DNA from: Zhouia amylolytica
Lineage (GTDB): Bacteria > Bacteroidota > Bacteroidia > Flavobacteriales > Flavobacteriaceae
DNA: 64,000 nt
Assembly: GCF_900116365.1 (NCBI RefSeq)
Contig: NZ_FPAG01000004.1
Coordinates: 321,935 to 385,934 of the forward strand
Reading direction: 5' to 3'
The notes below the pieces were generated by a model. It made no database searches. It was not told where the DNA came from and saw only the letters and a program-made list of their open reading frames with translations. Shown piece after piece: positions 52,608-62,286 of the stretch (position 1 is the stretch's first letter; every line of letters starts with the position of its first letter). Both the position numbers and the translations under genes were made by a program.

Positions 52608-53321
52608 TTACATCTTTAAATAAAATTCTTTGGTGAGATTGATGTACTCCTGAGTGTACTTATGACGTTCTATTTCAATGGTAAGTTCTGAAGTTTTAAT
52701 TTCGGTTTCCTGAAAGGAAAACGCTATTAGACTTCTTTTATATTCAGAAACGGGAGTTCCCTTTACATGGGTAACTCTATTTGGATATAGGCGGAAATGA
52801 GCTGCTAATTCAATAAACTTCTGTTCTTCTTTAAATGGGATAATTGTATTGAATTGTCCTTTTTCAGCCAATAATTTAGCTACCCCTTCAAGCAATTGGT
52901 CAAATGGAAGTGAGAATGAGTTTCGAGCCATGTCTCTCTGTTGATCGCCGCTAGTGACGTTCTCAGAATAAAAAGGAGGGTTCGAAACAATGAGCTGATA
53001 TTGATCGTCAATTTCATCCACAAATTCATCAAATCCTGCATGATAGCAAAAAAGACGATCACTCCAGGGAGAGGCTTCGAAGTTTTCCACACATTGCTCA
53101 AAGGCGTTGTCGTCTATTTCGATAGCATCCATTAATTCAGCAGGACAACGCTGGGCGAGCATAAGTGATATAAGGCCTGTGCCAGCTCCGATGTCTAATA
53201 CAGAATTAGGAGCGTGGTCTACTGAGGTCCATGCGCCCAATAAAACACCATCGGTCCCAACTTTCATCGCGCAGCGATTTTGGTTGATAGTGAATTGTTT
53301 GAATTTAAATGGCTTACTCAT
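52608..53321 (-). CDS. trmN6: tRNA1(Val) (adenine37-N6)-methyltransferase
   Basis: A 237-residue SAM-dependent methyltransferase with the opening FKFKQFTINQNRCAMKVGTDGVLLGAW, SAM-binding VLDIGAGTGLISLMLAQRC near residue 43, and the catalytic NPPF motif (VSNPPFYSENV near residue 114) of N6-adenine methylases. It methylates A37 of tRNA-Val1. It is the last gene of the rpsP-rimM-trmN6 operon, 20 bases after rimM. Confidence 0.93.
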   Translation of the reverse strand: MSKPFKFKQFTINQNRCAMKVGTDGVLLGAWTSVDHAPNSVLDIGAGTGLISLMLAQRCPAELMDAIEIDDNAFEQCVENFEASPWSDRLFCYHAGFDEFVDEIDDQYQLIVSNPPFYSENVTSGDQQRDMARNSFSLPFDQLLEGVAKLLAEKGQFNTIIPFKEEQKFIELAAHFRLYPNRVTHVKGTPVSEYKRSLIAFSFQETEIKTSELTIEIERHKYTQEYINLTKEFYLKM

Positions 53322-53341
53322 TGATGATGCCTTAAGGAATA

Positions 53342-53866
53342 TTATAAATATAGATCAATTAACCCTTCAGGAGTATTGACGATAATTGTCTTTTTCGATC
53401 GATCTATCTTTTTGATAAACTCATCATTAATAGGAATCAAAATTTCCTTGCCATCTTTCTCAATTTCAAAAAGGGCTTGGGATGAATTGTCATTGATATT
53501 AACGATTTTGCCGACCAATCCATAATTTTGGTCTTCAATATTAAAACCAATGATTTCGTGATAATAGAATTGGTTACCACTTAATTTCGGCAGAAAATCG
53601 AGAGGTAGGTACAGTTCCGACTTCATAAGAGCGTCAGCATCTGCCTCAGAATCTACATCTTCGAGTTTTAACCGGAGTAGATTTGATTTCTGTAGGGAAG
53701 ATCGTTCGATAAAAAAAGGAATCAGGTTATTGCCGTGAGCAATAAACACTGATTCCAGATTTTTGTATAGTTCAGGTTCGTCAGTGTCGAGTTTGACAAG
53801 GATTTCACCTTTAAAACTAAATTTTTTAACAATCTTACCGAGATAGAAGCATTCTTCTTTTCTCAT
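53342..53866 (-). CDS. rimM: 16S rRNA processing protein RimM
   Basis: A 174-residue protein with an N-terminal RimM beta-barrel (about 5-85, CFYLGKIVKKFSFKGEILVK) and a C-terminal PRC-barrel (about 95-170, LSGNQFYYHEIIGFNIED). It binds S19 and helps maturation of the 30S head. It lies 9 bases after rpsP, as in most bacteria. Confidence 0.96.
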   Translation of the reverse strand: MRKEECFYLGKIVKKFSFKGEILVKLDTDEPELYKNLESVFIAHGNNLIPFFIERSSLQKSNLLRLKLEDVDSEADADALMKSELYLPLDFLPKLSGNQFYYHEIIGFNIEDQNYGLVGKIVNINDNSSQALFEIEKDGKEILIPINDEFIKKIDRSKKTIIVNTPEGLIDLYL

Positions 53867-53875
53867 GCAATTTGT

Positions 53876-54427
53876 TTAAGCTTCCGCTTCTTTGTTTTCA
53901 TCAGCTTCTGCAGCTGGAGCTTCTTCTGTAGTTTCAGCAGCAGTCTCTTCTGCAACTTCTTCTTCAGCTGGAGCTTCTGCCTCGGCCTGAGCAGCTTTAC
54001 GCTTCTCGTTTACTTCTTTTTCAGCTTCTAAAGCTTTTGCTTTAGCATCTTCTTTAGCTTTAGCTAAATCTTCTTTTTTAGCAACAACCTTACCTGATTT
54101 TTCTTCTAACCAAGCCTCGAATTTTGCTTGAGCTTGCTCTTCAGTTAAAGCCCCTTTTGCTACACCTCCTAATAAGTGGTGCTTTAAAAGTGCTCCTTTG
54201 TAAGAAAGAATTCTTTTAGCAGTGTCAGTTGGTTGTGCACCATTCTGTAACCACTGAACTGAAGCATCAACATCTAACTCGATTTGAGCAGGGTTGGTGT
54301 TCGGATTGTAAGTTCCTAATTTTGCTAAGAATTTACCATCTCTTTTTGCGCGAACGTCCGCAGCAACTACCCAGTAAAAAGGTTTTCCTTTTCTACCGTG
54401 TCTTTGTAATCTAATTTTAACTGGCAT
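53876..54427 (-). CDS. rpsP: 30S ribosomal protein S16 with long acidic/alanine tail
   Basis: A 183-residue S16. The normal S16 core is residues 1-80 (MPVKIRLQRHGRKGKPFYWVVAADVRAKRDGKFLAKLGTYNP, split here by no gap). The rest, about 95-183, is a helical Lys/Ala/Glu-rich stretch that becomes almost purely Glu/Ala at the end. Such C-terminal extensions are typical of Bacteroidetes S16. It is the first gene of the rpsP-rimM-trmN6 operon. No defect is visible. Confidence 0.96.
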   Translation of the reverse strand: MPVKIRLQRHGRKGKPFYWVVAADVRAKRDGKFLAKLGTYNPNTNPAQIELDVDASVQWLQNGAQPTDTAKRILSYKGALLKHHLLGGVAKGALTEEQAQAKFEAWLEEKSGKVVAKKEDLAKAKEDAKAKALEAEKEVNEKRKAAQAEAEAPAEEEVAEETAAETTEEAPAAEADENKEAEA

Positions 54428-54563
54428 AATGCGAATTAATTTTGGGGTACCCGACCCCGATTATTAGTTTTATTAAACCCTTAACTCTTGTAAAGGCGGG
54501 TGCAAATATACGCTATTTTCTAGTCTTTACCATAATAGCGTATATATTTTGCTGAATTTTAGT

Positions 54564-57500
54564 CTATTGGTGTCCGATGTGGCATCCACAACCAGGAACG
54601 GTAAAACTTTTGGCCTCTTCATGCCAAGGGAAAGAAGCGTTGTATTTATTGTTTTCCCAATAAAACTCTCCTCGCTCTTTCGGACTATTTCCAATTTCAT
54701 TCATTGTTTTGGTATCGTATAGTCGACCGTTTACCATGGTGAATTCTACCGATTCAGAGTTGCGGATATTATCCAACGGATTTTTAGAAAGGACAATCAA
54801 ATCGGCTAATTTTCCTGCTTTAAGTGAACCAATTGAGGCACCGGCTCCAATATAATTTGCCGGATTTATAGTAGCGGTTTTCAATGCGTCGAGGTTACTC
54901 ATACCACCTTGCTGTATATTCCATAGTTCCCAATGAGCTCCCAAGCCTTGAAGTTGTCCGTGAGCACCAAGATTTACCTTAACACCATTTTTTGCTAATT
55001 CCGTAACCGATTTTGAAGTTAATATATGTCCGTTTTCATAATCCTCATCCGGTATCATCATACGAAATCTTGATCTGGAATCTACAATGCCACGAGGGGT
55101 GAAATTTAATAGTTTCTCATTTTCCCAAACATTGGTTTTTTGGTACCAATAAAATTCACCATTCACACCGCCATAGTTAACAATAAGAGTTGGGGTGTAA
55201 CCTACATCGCTGTTACTCCAAAGTTCAATAACATCTTTGTATACCGGCGCTACAGGGATGTTGTGTTCAATACCTGTATGACCATCCATGATCATGCTCA
55301 AATTATGAAAGAATGTTGAACCGCCTTCAGGAACAACATTAATATTATATTCTTTGGCAGCCTGCATTACTTGCTGGCGTTGATCACGACGAGGCTGGTT
55401 ATAGCTCTTTACTGATTGTGCCCCAAAGGCTTTGGTTCTTCTTATTGCGGAACGGGCATCTTCAATATTGTTGATAACCGCCTTAAAGTCTCCGTCGGCG
55501 CCATATAAAATGAATCCTGTAGAAAATATCCTTGGTCCAACGATCTTACCATTTCTTACCAATTCGGCTAATGAGAAAATGGCTTCCGTATTAGCTGAAG
55601 GGTCATGAGAGGTTGTTACCCCGAAAGCGAGATTGGCATAAAACTGCCAATGCTTTTGGGTATTCAGTCCATTTCTAAATCCGCCTACGTGTGCATGGGC
55701 GTCAACGATACCCGGCATAATGGTTTTACCGGTAGCGTCATATATTTTTGCTGATGCGGGAACGTCAATTTCGTTTGAATTTCCAACCGCTTCAATTTTG
55801 TTTCCATTGATAATAATCGTGCCATTCTCAATAACCTGATCTCCTTCCATGGTAATGATTCGGGCATTGGTGAATACAATTTTTCCCGTAGGCTTGTCAA
55901 CGGGAGCTTTGAGATTAATCGGAGTGCCTTTACTGGTGATTTCCGGAATTTTCTTCGGGGAATCTTCAAGAAAAGTAAATCGGTCTGAAACTTTATTGGT
56001 AAAATATTCTTCTCCGAGGGTCCAGTAAATGGTCTTGCTGTCCGGAGACCAGTGAAGGTTGACCCCGGCATCTTTTGAAATTTGAGAGACCGGAATATTC
56101 TTTGAGTTGTTGTCAATATCAATAGTTTGTCCATTCATTACTAAAGGAGCAAGATATGCTTTGTGTAAATGGGTGAAAGCGATCCATTTACTATCAGGGC
56201 TAGGAACCAGACGGTTAGCGTATTTGGATTTGAGGTGCGTTCGTTCATCCTTTCCGTTTAGGTCAACACTTTTTAAGGTCTTGGTCAGACTACCAAAGTA
56301 TTCTCCCCCGGTTTGATAAAAAATACGTTTATCATCAGCAGAAAAAGTTGGATGTGCTCCAGATGCCGTAATGAATTTAACATTGCTGCCTTCGGCTGTC
56401 ATGGTATAGATACCGGGTTTTACAGTGTAAGCGTACCCCATATCGCTGTTACCATTTTCTTTTTGGTATACTATACTTTTACCATCATTGGAAAAGGAAG
56501 GATTGCGATAGATGCTTCTTTCAGAGCTAAGCTTTTCCGGTGTGCCTCCCGAAATGTTTACTTTATAAATTTCTCCTAACTTTTCGTCATTCCACGTAAC
56601 ATAGATGATTTCTTTTCCATCAGGAGAAAATGAAGGTTCAAATTCAAAGTCCTCAGCATTGGTAAGTCGCTTCGGAGTTCCATTCGGTAATTTTTTAGTC
56701 CAGATATGTCCGATAGCACTAAAGACAAGTGTTTTTCCGTCAGGGGATGTTTTAGCATTCTTAATTACTTTTACGGTAAAATCCTTGTCCGGAACTGGGT
56801 TGTTAAAATGGACAGTTTCTGCAATATTGATGTTAGCGTCTACAGTAAAAGGTATTTCCGTAACCTCGGTAGATTCAATGTTTACCTTATGCAGCTTTCC
56901 TTGAGCCCAAAATACGATTTCTTTATTGTCAGGCATCCAGCTGAAGTTGGGGTATACCCCAAAAATAGCCCAGGCGGTTTGCTGGTCTTTACTAAGATTG
57001 TCATAGATGGGCCATTCTTCTTTGGTTTTTAGGTCGTGAATGTATAGTACTGATTTGGTGCGAACGCGTTTTATGAAAGCGAGTTTTTTTCCGTCTCTTG
57101 AGACGGTGGGTCTTGCTGCACCACCGGGTCCTCCGGTAATGGTTTTGATCTCTCCGGTTTTAAAGTCGTAACGTTTAACCACATAGATTTGCTTATTAGG
57201 ATCTCTATTGTAATCAAAGGCTCCACCGGGTGCCATATCCTCAGAATAGTAAAGATATCTTCCGTCAGGAGATACAGATGGCTCGTTTACGTCTTGTTGA
57301 TCGTTTTTGCGTTTTGTAAGTTGAAAACCACTACCGCCCGTAATATGGTATTGCCACATTTCACCAGCACCTAAAGAACGTCCGGAAGTGAAGTGTTTTC
57401 GTGCAATTAGAAAATCGCCATCAGGAGTCCATGTGGCATTGTTCAAAAGTCTAAAACTTTCTTTAGTTATTTGACGGGCATTATTACCGTTCCTGTCCAT

Positions 57501-57848
57501 TACCCAGATATTGTCTCCGCCACCAGCGTCGCTGGTAAAGGATATCTGTTCTCCGTTTGGAGAAAATCGGGGTTGTACTTCATAGGCTAACCCTGTTCTT
57601 AGCGCTTTAGCCTTTCCTCCATTGATAGGCATGGTGTAAATGTCGCCTAACATATCAAACACAATGGTTTGTCCGTCAGGACTAACATCTAAATTCATCC
57701 ACGTCCCTTCATTCGTAGTAAATTGATGTTTTTTTAGTTTCCAGTCAGCAGGATTATTCACGTCCCATTTTTCCTTTTCCTGAGCAATCAGGGACAGAGG
57801 AATAAATAAGAGCGACAATAATGCAGTTTTAATATGGTTGTAACTCAT
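54564..57848 (-). CDS. Secreted amidohydrolase with N-terminal beta-propeller repeats
   Basis: A 1094-residue protein with a signal peptide (about residues 1-22). The N-terminal two thirds contains TolB/WD40-like (PD40) propeller repeats, for example EPSVSPDGRYLYYSED, EPSFSPDGKEIIYVTW and NLHWSPDSKTIYWTL. A C-terminal amidohydrolase domain (about 690-1050) has the metal-binding HAH (GIVDAHAHVGG), further His in TSHDPS and GIEHNIP, and a C-terminal GAHGQLQGLGAHWE stretch. Related proteins are annotated as amidohydrolases or imidazolonepropionase-like; the substrate is unknown. Divergent from mfd. Confidence 0.9.
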   Translation of the reverse strand: MSYNHIKTALLSLLFIPLSLIAQEKEKWDVNNPADWKLKKHQFTTNEGTWMNLDVSPDGQTIVFDMLGDIYTMPINGGKAKALRTGLAYEVQPRFSPNGEQISFTSDAGGGDNIWVMDRNGNNARQITKESFRLLNNATWTPDGDFLIARKHFTSGRSLGAGEMWQYHITGGSGFQLTKRKNDQQDVNEPSVSPDGRYLYYSEDMAPGGAFDYNRDPNKQIYVVKRYDFKTGEIKTITGGPGGAARPTVSRDGKKLAFIKRVRTKSVLYIHDLKTKEEWPIYDNLSKDQQTAWAIFGVYPNFSWMPDNKEIVFWAQGKLHKVNIESTEVTEIPFTVDANINIAETVHFNNPVPDKDFTVKVIKNAKTSPDGKTLVFSAIGHIWTKKLPNGTPKRLTNAEDFEFEPSFSPDGKEIIYVTWNDEKLGEIYKVNISGGTPEKLSSERSIYRNPSFSNDGKSIVYQKENGNSDMGYAYTVKPGIYTMTAEGSNVKFITASGAHPTFSADDKRIFYQTGGEYFGSLTKTLKSVDLNGKDERTHLKSKYANRLVPSPDSKWIAFTHLHKAYLAPLVMNGQTIDIDNNSKNIPVSQISKDAGVNLHWSPDSKTIYWTLGEEYFTNKVSDRFTFLEDSPKKIPEITSKGTPINLKAPVDKPTGKIVFTNARIITMEGDQVIENGTIIINGNKIEAVGNSNEIDVPASAKIYDATGKTIMPGIVDAHAHVGGFRNGLNTQKHWQFYANLAFGVTTSHDPSANTEAIFSLAELVRNGKIVGPRIFSTGFILYGADGDFKAVINNIEDARSAIRRTKAFGAQSVKSYNQPRRDQRQQVMQAAKEYNINVVPEGGSTFFHNLSMIMDGHTGIEHNIPVAPVYKDVIELWSNSDVGYTPTLIVNYGGVNGEFYWYQKTNVWENEKLLNFTPRGIVDSRSRFRMMIPDEDYENGHILTSKSVTELAKNGVKVNLGAHGQLQGLGAHWELWNIQQGGMSNLDALKTATINPANYIGAGASIGSLKAGKLADLIVLSKNPLDNIRNSESVEFTMVNGRLYDTKTMNEIGNSPKERGEFYWENNKYNASFPWHEEAKSFTVPGCGCHIGHQ

Positions 57849-57935
57849 AGTTGTGAAGAATAAAATTTAGCCGCTAAAATACCCAATATTTTTTGGAGTC
57901 GTGTTTAAACACTGTGTTAAAAAAAGTTACCAAAT

Positions 57936-57966
57936 TTTGTTCACGTGTGGCGGGGCTATATCTTTG
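57936..57966 (+). promoter_or_regulatory. Promoter of mfd
   Basis: TTTG (57936-57939) and TATCTTTG (57959-57966) with a 19-base spacer. It lies inside a frame extending upstream of the coding region, which argues that mfd begins at the GTG at 57986. Confidence 0.75.
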
Positions 57967-57985
57967 CTTTAAAATAGTTAAGTAC

Positions 57986-60900
57986 GTGAGTAAAAGTATT
58001 ATCTCGCAAACCTTTCAAGAGTCTTTGCAACAGCAAAAACTCGGAAAGGCTATTGCCGATTCGCAAAGTAAGGTCCATCTTAAAGGACTGGTGGGTTCGT
58101 CATTGTCATTTGTTATTTCAAATGCTTTTCATGAAGCTGAAAAACCATTTCTGTTGGTTTTTAATGATAAAGAAGAGGCGGCTTATTATTTAAATGATCT
58201 GGAGCAGTTGATCGGTGAGAAACATGTGCTTTTTTATCCAGGAAGTTACAGGAGGCCTTACCAGATTGAGGAGACAGACAATGCCAATGTTTTGCTCAGA
58301 GCAGAGGTTTTGAATCGGATTAATTCCCGTAAAAAACCTGCGATTATCGTCACATATCCTGATGCCCTTTTTGAAAAAGTAGTTACTAAGAAAGAACTGG
58401 ATAGAAATACTTTGAAAGTGCAGGTTGGGGATAATCTCTCTCTTGATTTTGTTAATGAAGTACTTTTTGAATATAAATTTAAAAGAGTAGATTTTGTAAC
58501 AGAACCTGGGGAATTTTCTGTTCGTGGAGGTATCGTAGATGTCTTTTCATTTTCACATGATGAACCTTATCGAATAGAATTTTTCGGAGATGAGGTAGAT
58601 AGTATTCGTACTTTTGATGTAGAGACCCAGTTGTCGAATGAAAGGTTGAAGAAGATCTCCATTATGCCGAATGTCGAGGATAAAATGTTAGAAGAAAGTC
58701 GGGAGAGCTTCTTGAAATATATTTCCAGTAAAACGGTAGTTTTTGTTAAAAACATCGATTTGCTCGCTGGACGTTTGGATAACTTTTTTGACAAGGCTGT
58801 TCAGGCCTTCGGACAGTTGTCAGATGATGTTAAACACGCCTCTCCCGGGGAACTCTTTTGCTCTTCAGAAGCCATAAAGAAAGATCTTTTCGATTTTACT
58901 TTGGTGGAGTTAAGCAATCAGCCATTACTTAAAGCTGATTATTTTATAGATTTTAAAACAAAACCACAGCCTTCATTTAACAAGCAGTTTGATTTATTAA
59001 TTGATAACCTCAATGAGAATCACCAAAGAGGATATGTAAATTATATATTCTGTGTAAGTGATCAGCAGGCAAAGCGATTCCATGATATTTTTGATGATAT
59101 AGAAGGAGATGTACATTATAAAACGGTGGTGTTTTCAATGTATCAGGGATTTATTGATGAAGACAACAAGATTGTTTGTTATACAGATCATCAGATATTT
59201 GAGCGTTATCATAAGTTTCATTTAAAGAACGGGTATGCTAAAAAGCAAGCTATTACCCTAAAGGAGCTTACCAATCTTGAGGTAGGGGATTATGTAACCC
59301 ATATAGATCACGGAATAGGAAAGTTCGCCGGGCTGCAGAAGATTGATGTGGAAGGGAAGATGCAGGAAGCTATTAAGCTTATATATGGTGACAGGGATAT
59401 TCTTTATGTCAGTATACATTCGTTGCATAAAATATCAAAGTATAATGGGAAAGACGGGAAACCCCCTAAGGTTTATAAATTAGGGTCCAATGCCTGGAAA
59501 AACCTTAAAAAGAAAACTAAGAACAGGGTTAAGGAAATAGCATTTAACCTCATTAAATTATATGCCAAAAGAAGAACTGAAAAAGGACATCAGTATGGTC
59601 CTGATACTTATATGCAAAACGAACTGGAAGCTTCTTTTTTGTATGAAGACACGCCAGATCAGAGTACAGCAACTGCAGATGTAAAAGCAGATATGGAACG
59701 TATCCAGCCAATGGATCGTCTGGTTTGTGGTGATGTGGGGTTTGGTAAAACCGAAGTGGCTATTAGAGCTGCTTTTAAAGCCGTCGATAATGGTAAGCAA
59801 GTTGCTATTTTGGTGCCAACAACAATTCTGGCTTTTCAACATTATAAAACCTTTACAGAGCGTTTAAAAGGCTTTCCGGTTACCATTGATTACCTGAACA
59901 GATTTCGAACCGCTAAGGAGAAGCGGGAAGTGTTGGAACAATTACCTGAAGGAAAGATCGATATTGTAATTGGAACTCACCAGCTTACTAATCCGAAAGT
60001 GAAATTTAAAGATTTAGGGTTGTTGATTGTAGATGAGGAACAGAAATTCGGGGTGGCGGTAAAGGATAAATTGAAGACCTTGAAAGAGAATGTAGATGTA
60101 TTAACCTTAACAGCAACGCCGATTCCAAGAACATTACAGTTTAGTTTAATGGCAGCAAGAGACCTTTCGGTTATTAATACACCACCGCCAAACAGGTACC
60201 CAATCGAAAGTCAGGTAATTCGATTTTCCGAAGAAGTGATCAGGGATGCTGTTTCTTACGAGATTCAAAGAGGCGGGCAAGTCTTTTTTATTCATAACAG
60301 GATCGAAAACATTAAGGAAGTGGCAGGAATGATTCAACGACTCGTTCCGGATGCAAAAGTTGGAATTGGTCATGGGCAGATGGATGGAAAAAAACTTGAG
60401 AAATTAATGCTTTCCTTTATGAATGGCGAGTTTGATGTATTGGTATCTACCACGATAATTGAAAGTGGTTTAGATGTGCCTAATGCCAATACGATTTTTA
60501 TCAATAATGCGAATAATTTCGGATTGTCGGATCTACATCAAATGCGAGGTAGGGTTGGTAGGAGTAATAAGAAAGCCTTCTGTTATTTCATTACGCCTCC
60601 TTATTCTGCAATGACGGAAGATGCCCGAAAGCGTATACAGGCTTTAGAACAATTTACAGAACTAGGTAGTGGATTCAATATCGCCATGAAGGATCTTGAG
60701 ATTCGAGGCGCTGGAGATTTGTTAGGCGGAGAGCAAAGCGGATTTATAAATGAAATAGGATTTGATACCTATCAGAAAATCTTAAATGAAGCCATTGAAG
60801 AATTAAAGGAAAATGAGTTCAAGGACTTATATCCATCGGAGGGGGAAGAGAAAGAATATGTTAAGGAAACCCAGATAGATACTGATTTTGAATTGTTGTT

Positions 60901-61339
60901 TCCGGACGATTATATTAATAGTATAACGGAACGACTCAATTTATATAATGAATTAAGTAATATTGACTCTGAAGAAAAGCTGGAGGCTTATCAAAGCAGG
61001 CTTGAAGATCGTTTTGGTCCTTTGCCTGGTGAAGCTGTAGATCTTTTAAATAGTGTCCGTATCAAATGGATTGCCAATAAAATGGGGTTAGAAAAGGTCG
61101 TGATGAAGCAGGGTAGGATGATAGGTTACTTTATTGCAGATCAACAAAGTCCTTTTTATCAAAGTAAAGCATTTCAGCGTGTACTTCAATTTGTGCAATT
61201 ACATCCTAAACTGTGTAAGATGAAGGAAAAAGAAACGCGTAAAGGATTACGTTTATTATTGAATTTTGACCATGTCAAATCTGTAGAAAAAGCCCTTGTT
61301 GTTCTGAACCGGTTTGTTGAAGAAAAAGAAACTGTTTAA
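57986..61339 (+). CDS. mfd: Transcription-repair coupling factor
   Basis: A 1117-residue Mfd: UvrB-like N-terminal domains (about residues 1-330), the RNA polymerase interaction (CarD-like) domain (LEVGDYVTHIDHGIGKFAG near residue 430), a superfamily 2 translocase (about 545-890, GDVGFGKTEVAIRAAF and the DEEQ box DEEQKFGV), the motif LTLTATPIPRTLQFS, and the C-terminal TRCF domain. It removes stalled RNA polymerase at DNA lesions and recruits UvrA. The start is a GTG at 57986; a promoter at 57936-57966 rules out a longer frame from 57893. Its stop overlaps the convergent ABC ATPase gene by 4 bases. Confidence 0.95.
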   Translation: MSKSIISQTFQESLQQQKLGKAIADSQSKVHLKGLVGSSLSFVISNAFHEAEKPFLLVFNDKEEAAYYLNDLEQLIGEKHVLFYPGSYRRPYQIEETDNANVLLRAEVLNRINSRKKPAIIVTYPDALFEKVVTKKELDRNTLKVQVGDNLSLDFVNEVLFEYKFKRVDFVTEPGEFSVRGGIVDVFSFSHDEPYRIEFFGDEVDSIRTFDVETQLSNERLKKISIMPNVEDKMLEESRESFLKYISSKTVVFVKNIDLLAGRLDNFFDKAVQAFGQLSDDVKHASPGELFCSSEAIKKDLFDFTLVELSNQPLLKADYFIDFKTKPQPSFNKQFDLLIDNLNENHQRGYVNYIFCVSDQQAKRFHDIFDDIEGDVHYKTVVFSMYQGFIDEDNKIVCYTDHQIFERYHKFHLKNGYAKKQAITLKELTNLEVGDYVTHIDHGIGKFAGLQKIDVEGKMQEAIKLIYGDRDILYVSIHSLHKISKYNGKDGKPPKVYKLGSNAWKNLKKKTKNRVKEIAFNLIKLYAKRRTEKGHQYGPDTYMQNELEASFLYEDTPDQSTATADVKADMERIQPMDRLVCGDVGFGKTEVAIRAAFKAVDNGKQVAILVPTTILAFQHYKTFTERLKGFPVTIDYLNRFRTAKEKREVLEQLPEGKIDIVIGTHQLTNPKVKFKDLGLLIVDEEQKFGVAVKDKLKTLKENVDVLTLTATPIPRTLQFSLMAARDLSVINTPPPNRYPIESQVIRFSEEVIRDAVSYEIQRGGQVFFIHNRIENIKEVAGMIQRLVPDAKVGIGHGQMDGKKLEKLMLSFMNGEFDVLVSTTIIESGLDVPNANTIFINNANNFGLSDLHQMRGRVGRSNKKAFCYFITPPYSAMTEDARKRIQALEQFTELGSGFNIAMKDLEIRGAGDLLGGEQSGFINEIGFDTYQKILNEAIEELKENEFKDLYPSEGEEKEYVKETQIDTDFELLFPDDYINSITERLNLYNELSNIDSEEKLEAYQSRLEDRFGPLPGEAVDLLNSVRIKWIANKMGLEKVVMKQGRMIGYFIADQQSPFYQSKAFQRVLQFVQLHPKLCKMKEKETRKGLRLLLNFDHVKSVEKALVVLNRFVEEKETV

Positions 61340-62004
61340 TTGTAATCGGAAGAAGTTAAATAACCGTTTTCCTTTAGACAATTCTTGTCATTGATTGCGA
61401 TTTTTTGACCTTTTTGGAGTAAGAAGCTACGATTTGAGATTTCAAGTACATCATTATAGTTATGATCAGTGATGATGATGCCTTTGTTTGGTTTAATGTT
61501 TAAATAAAATTCTTTAATGAGTTCCTTGTAAAGCGGTTCGATCATGGAAAAAGGTTCATCCAGTAATAAAAACGGGTGTTTTAGATTCCCGACAATTAAG
61601 GATTCTAAATACCGAACTTCGCCTTGAGACAGATATCCAATTTTCTTATTCTCGAAAGTTGAAACACGAGGGGCATAAAAAATTTTATCCTGTTCATCTC
61701 CTCGATAGCACATGGGTATAAGATTACGCACATTTAATTCTTTTGGTAAGAATGAGGATTGTGGCAGGTACCCGATAAGTTGGGATGATCTTGATTTTTT
61801 GGGATTGATCTCCTTCTCGTCAATCGTTAAAGTCATCTGATCGGCTTTCAATGATCCGAATATAATTTTTAACAAAGTAGATTTGCCACAACCGTTTCTT
61901 CCAAATACACTTACGATTTCTCCCTTTTCACATTGAACTGATAGATTCGAGATGATACCGTTGTTTCCATAGGACTTATTTAATCCTTCAATGCGTAGTT
62001 TCAT
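61336..62004 (-). CDS. ABC transporter ATP-binding protein
   Basis: A 222-residue ATPase: Walker A GRNGCGKSTLL (about residues 35-45), Walker B FLLLDEPFS (near residue 150), H-loop TDH, and a degenerate signature YLSQGEVRYLESL in place of LSGGQ. It has no membrane domain. The next gene on the same strand, a 92-residue membrane protein, directly abuts it (0 bases), so the two are translationally coupled. No full permease is nearby, so the partner may be this small protein or one encoded elsewhere. Transported substrate unknown. Confidence 0.9.
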   Translation of the reverse strand: MKLRIEGLNKSYGNNGIISNLSVQCEKGEIVSVFGRNGCGKSTLLKIIFGSLKADQMTLTIDEKEINPKKSRSSQLIGYLPQSSFLPKELNVRNLIPMCYRGDEQDKIFYAPRVSTFENKKIGYLSQGEVRYLESLIVGNLKHPFLLLDEPFSMIEPLYKELIKEFYLNIKPNKGIIITDHNYNDVLEISNRSFLLQKGQKIAINDKNCLKENGYLTSSDYN

Positions 62005-62283
62005 TTAAATGCTTATTAGGATGCTCATGGAGATAGTAATAATACTATTTAATACAAACGTATTTTTTATGAGACTAAGTTTGGTGTAGCCCAGATTAAG
62101 GTATAAGTAATACTCCTGTTTTTTAAAATATTGAAACCCTAATAAGCCAATAATTATACCCAGTGAACAGAATGAAATAAGTCCCCAGAAATAGTTTGAA
62201 ATAATGCCAAAGATAATTGAGAAGACCAAATTGAAAATAGTTACATCTTTGTAGTATTTCCAAAAGGCCCGTCGGTTTCTCAT
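62005..62283 (-). CDS. Small membrane protein of unknown function
   Basis: A 92-residue protein with three predicted membrane segments (about residues 15-30, 35-50 and 70-92) and basic ends (MRNRRAFWKYYKD, QYFKKQEYYLYLNLGYTKLS). It touches the start of the ABC ATPase gene, and the ACT-like gene lies 3 bases upstream. It may be a truncated or minimal permease-like partner. I do not recognise its family. Confidence 0.7.
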   Translation of the reverse strand: MRNRRAFWKYYKDVTIFNLVFSIIFGIISNYFWGLISFCSLGIIIGLLGFQYFKKQEYYLYLNLGYTKLSLIKNTFVLNSIITISMSILISI

Positions 62284-62286
62284 CTT

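Noticed and set aside
57893-57985. Longer mfd start at a TTG (57893)
   Set aside because: A good promoter (TTTG-N19-TATCTTTG at 57936-57966) lies inside this stretch, and the added residues are not Mfd-like.
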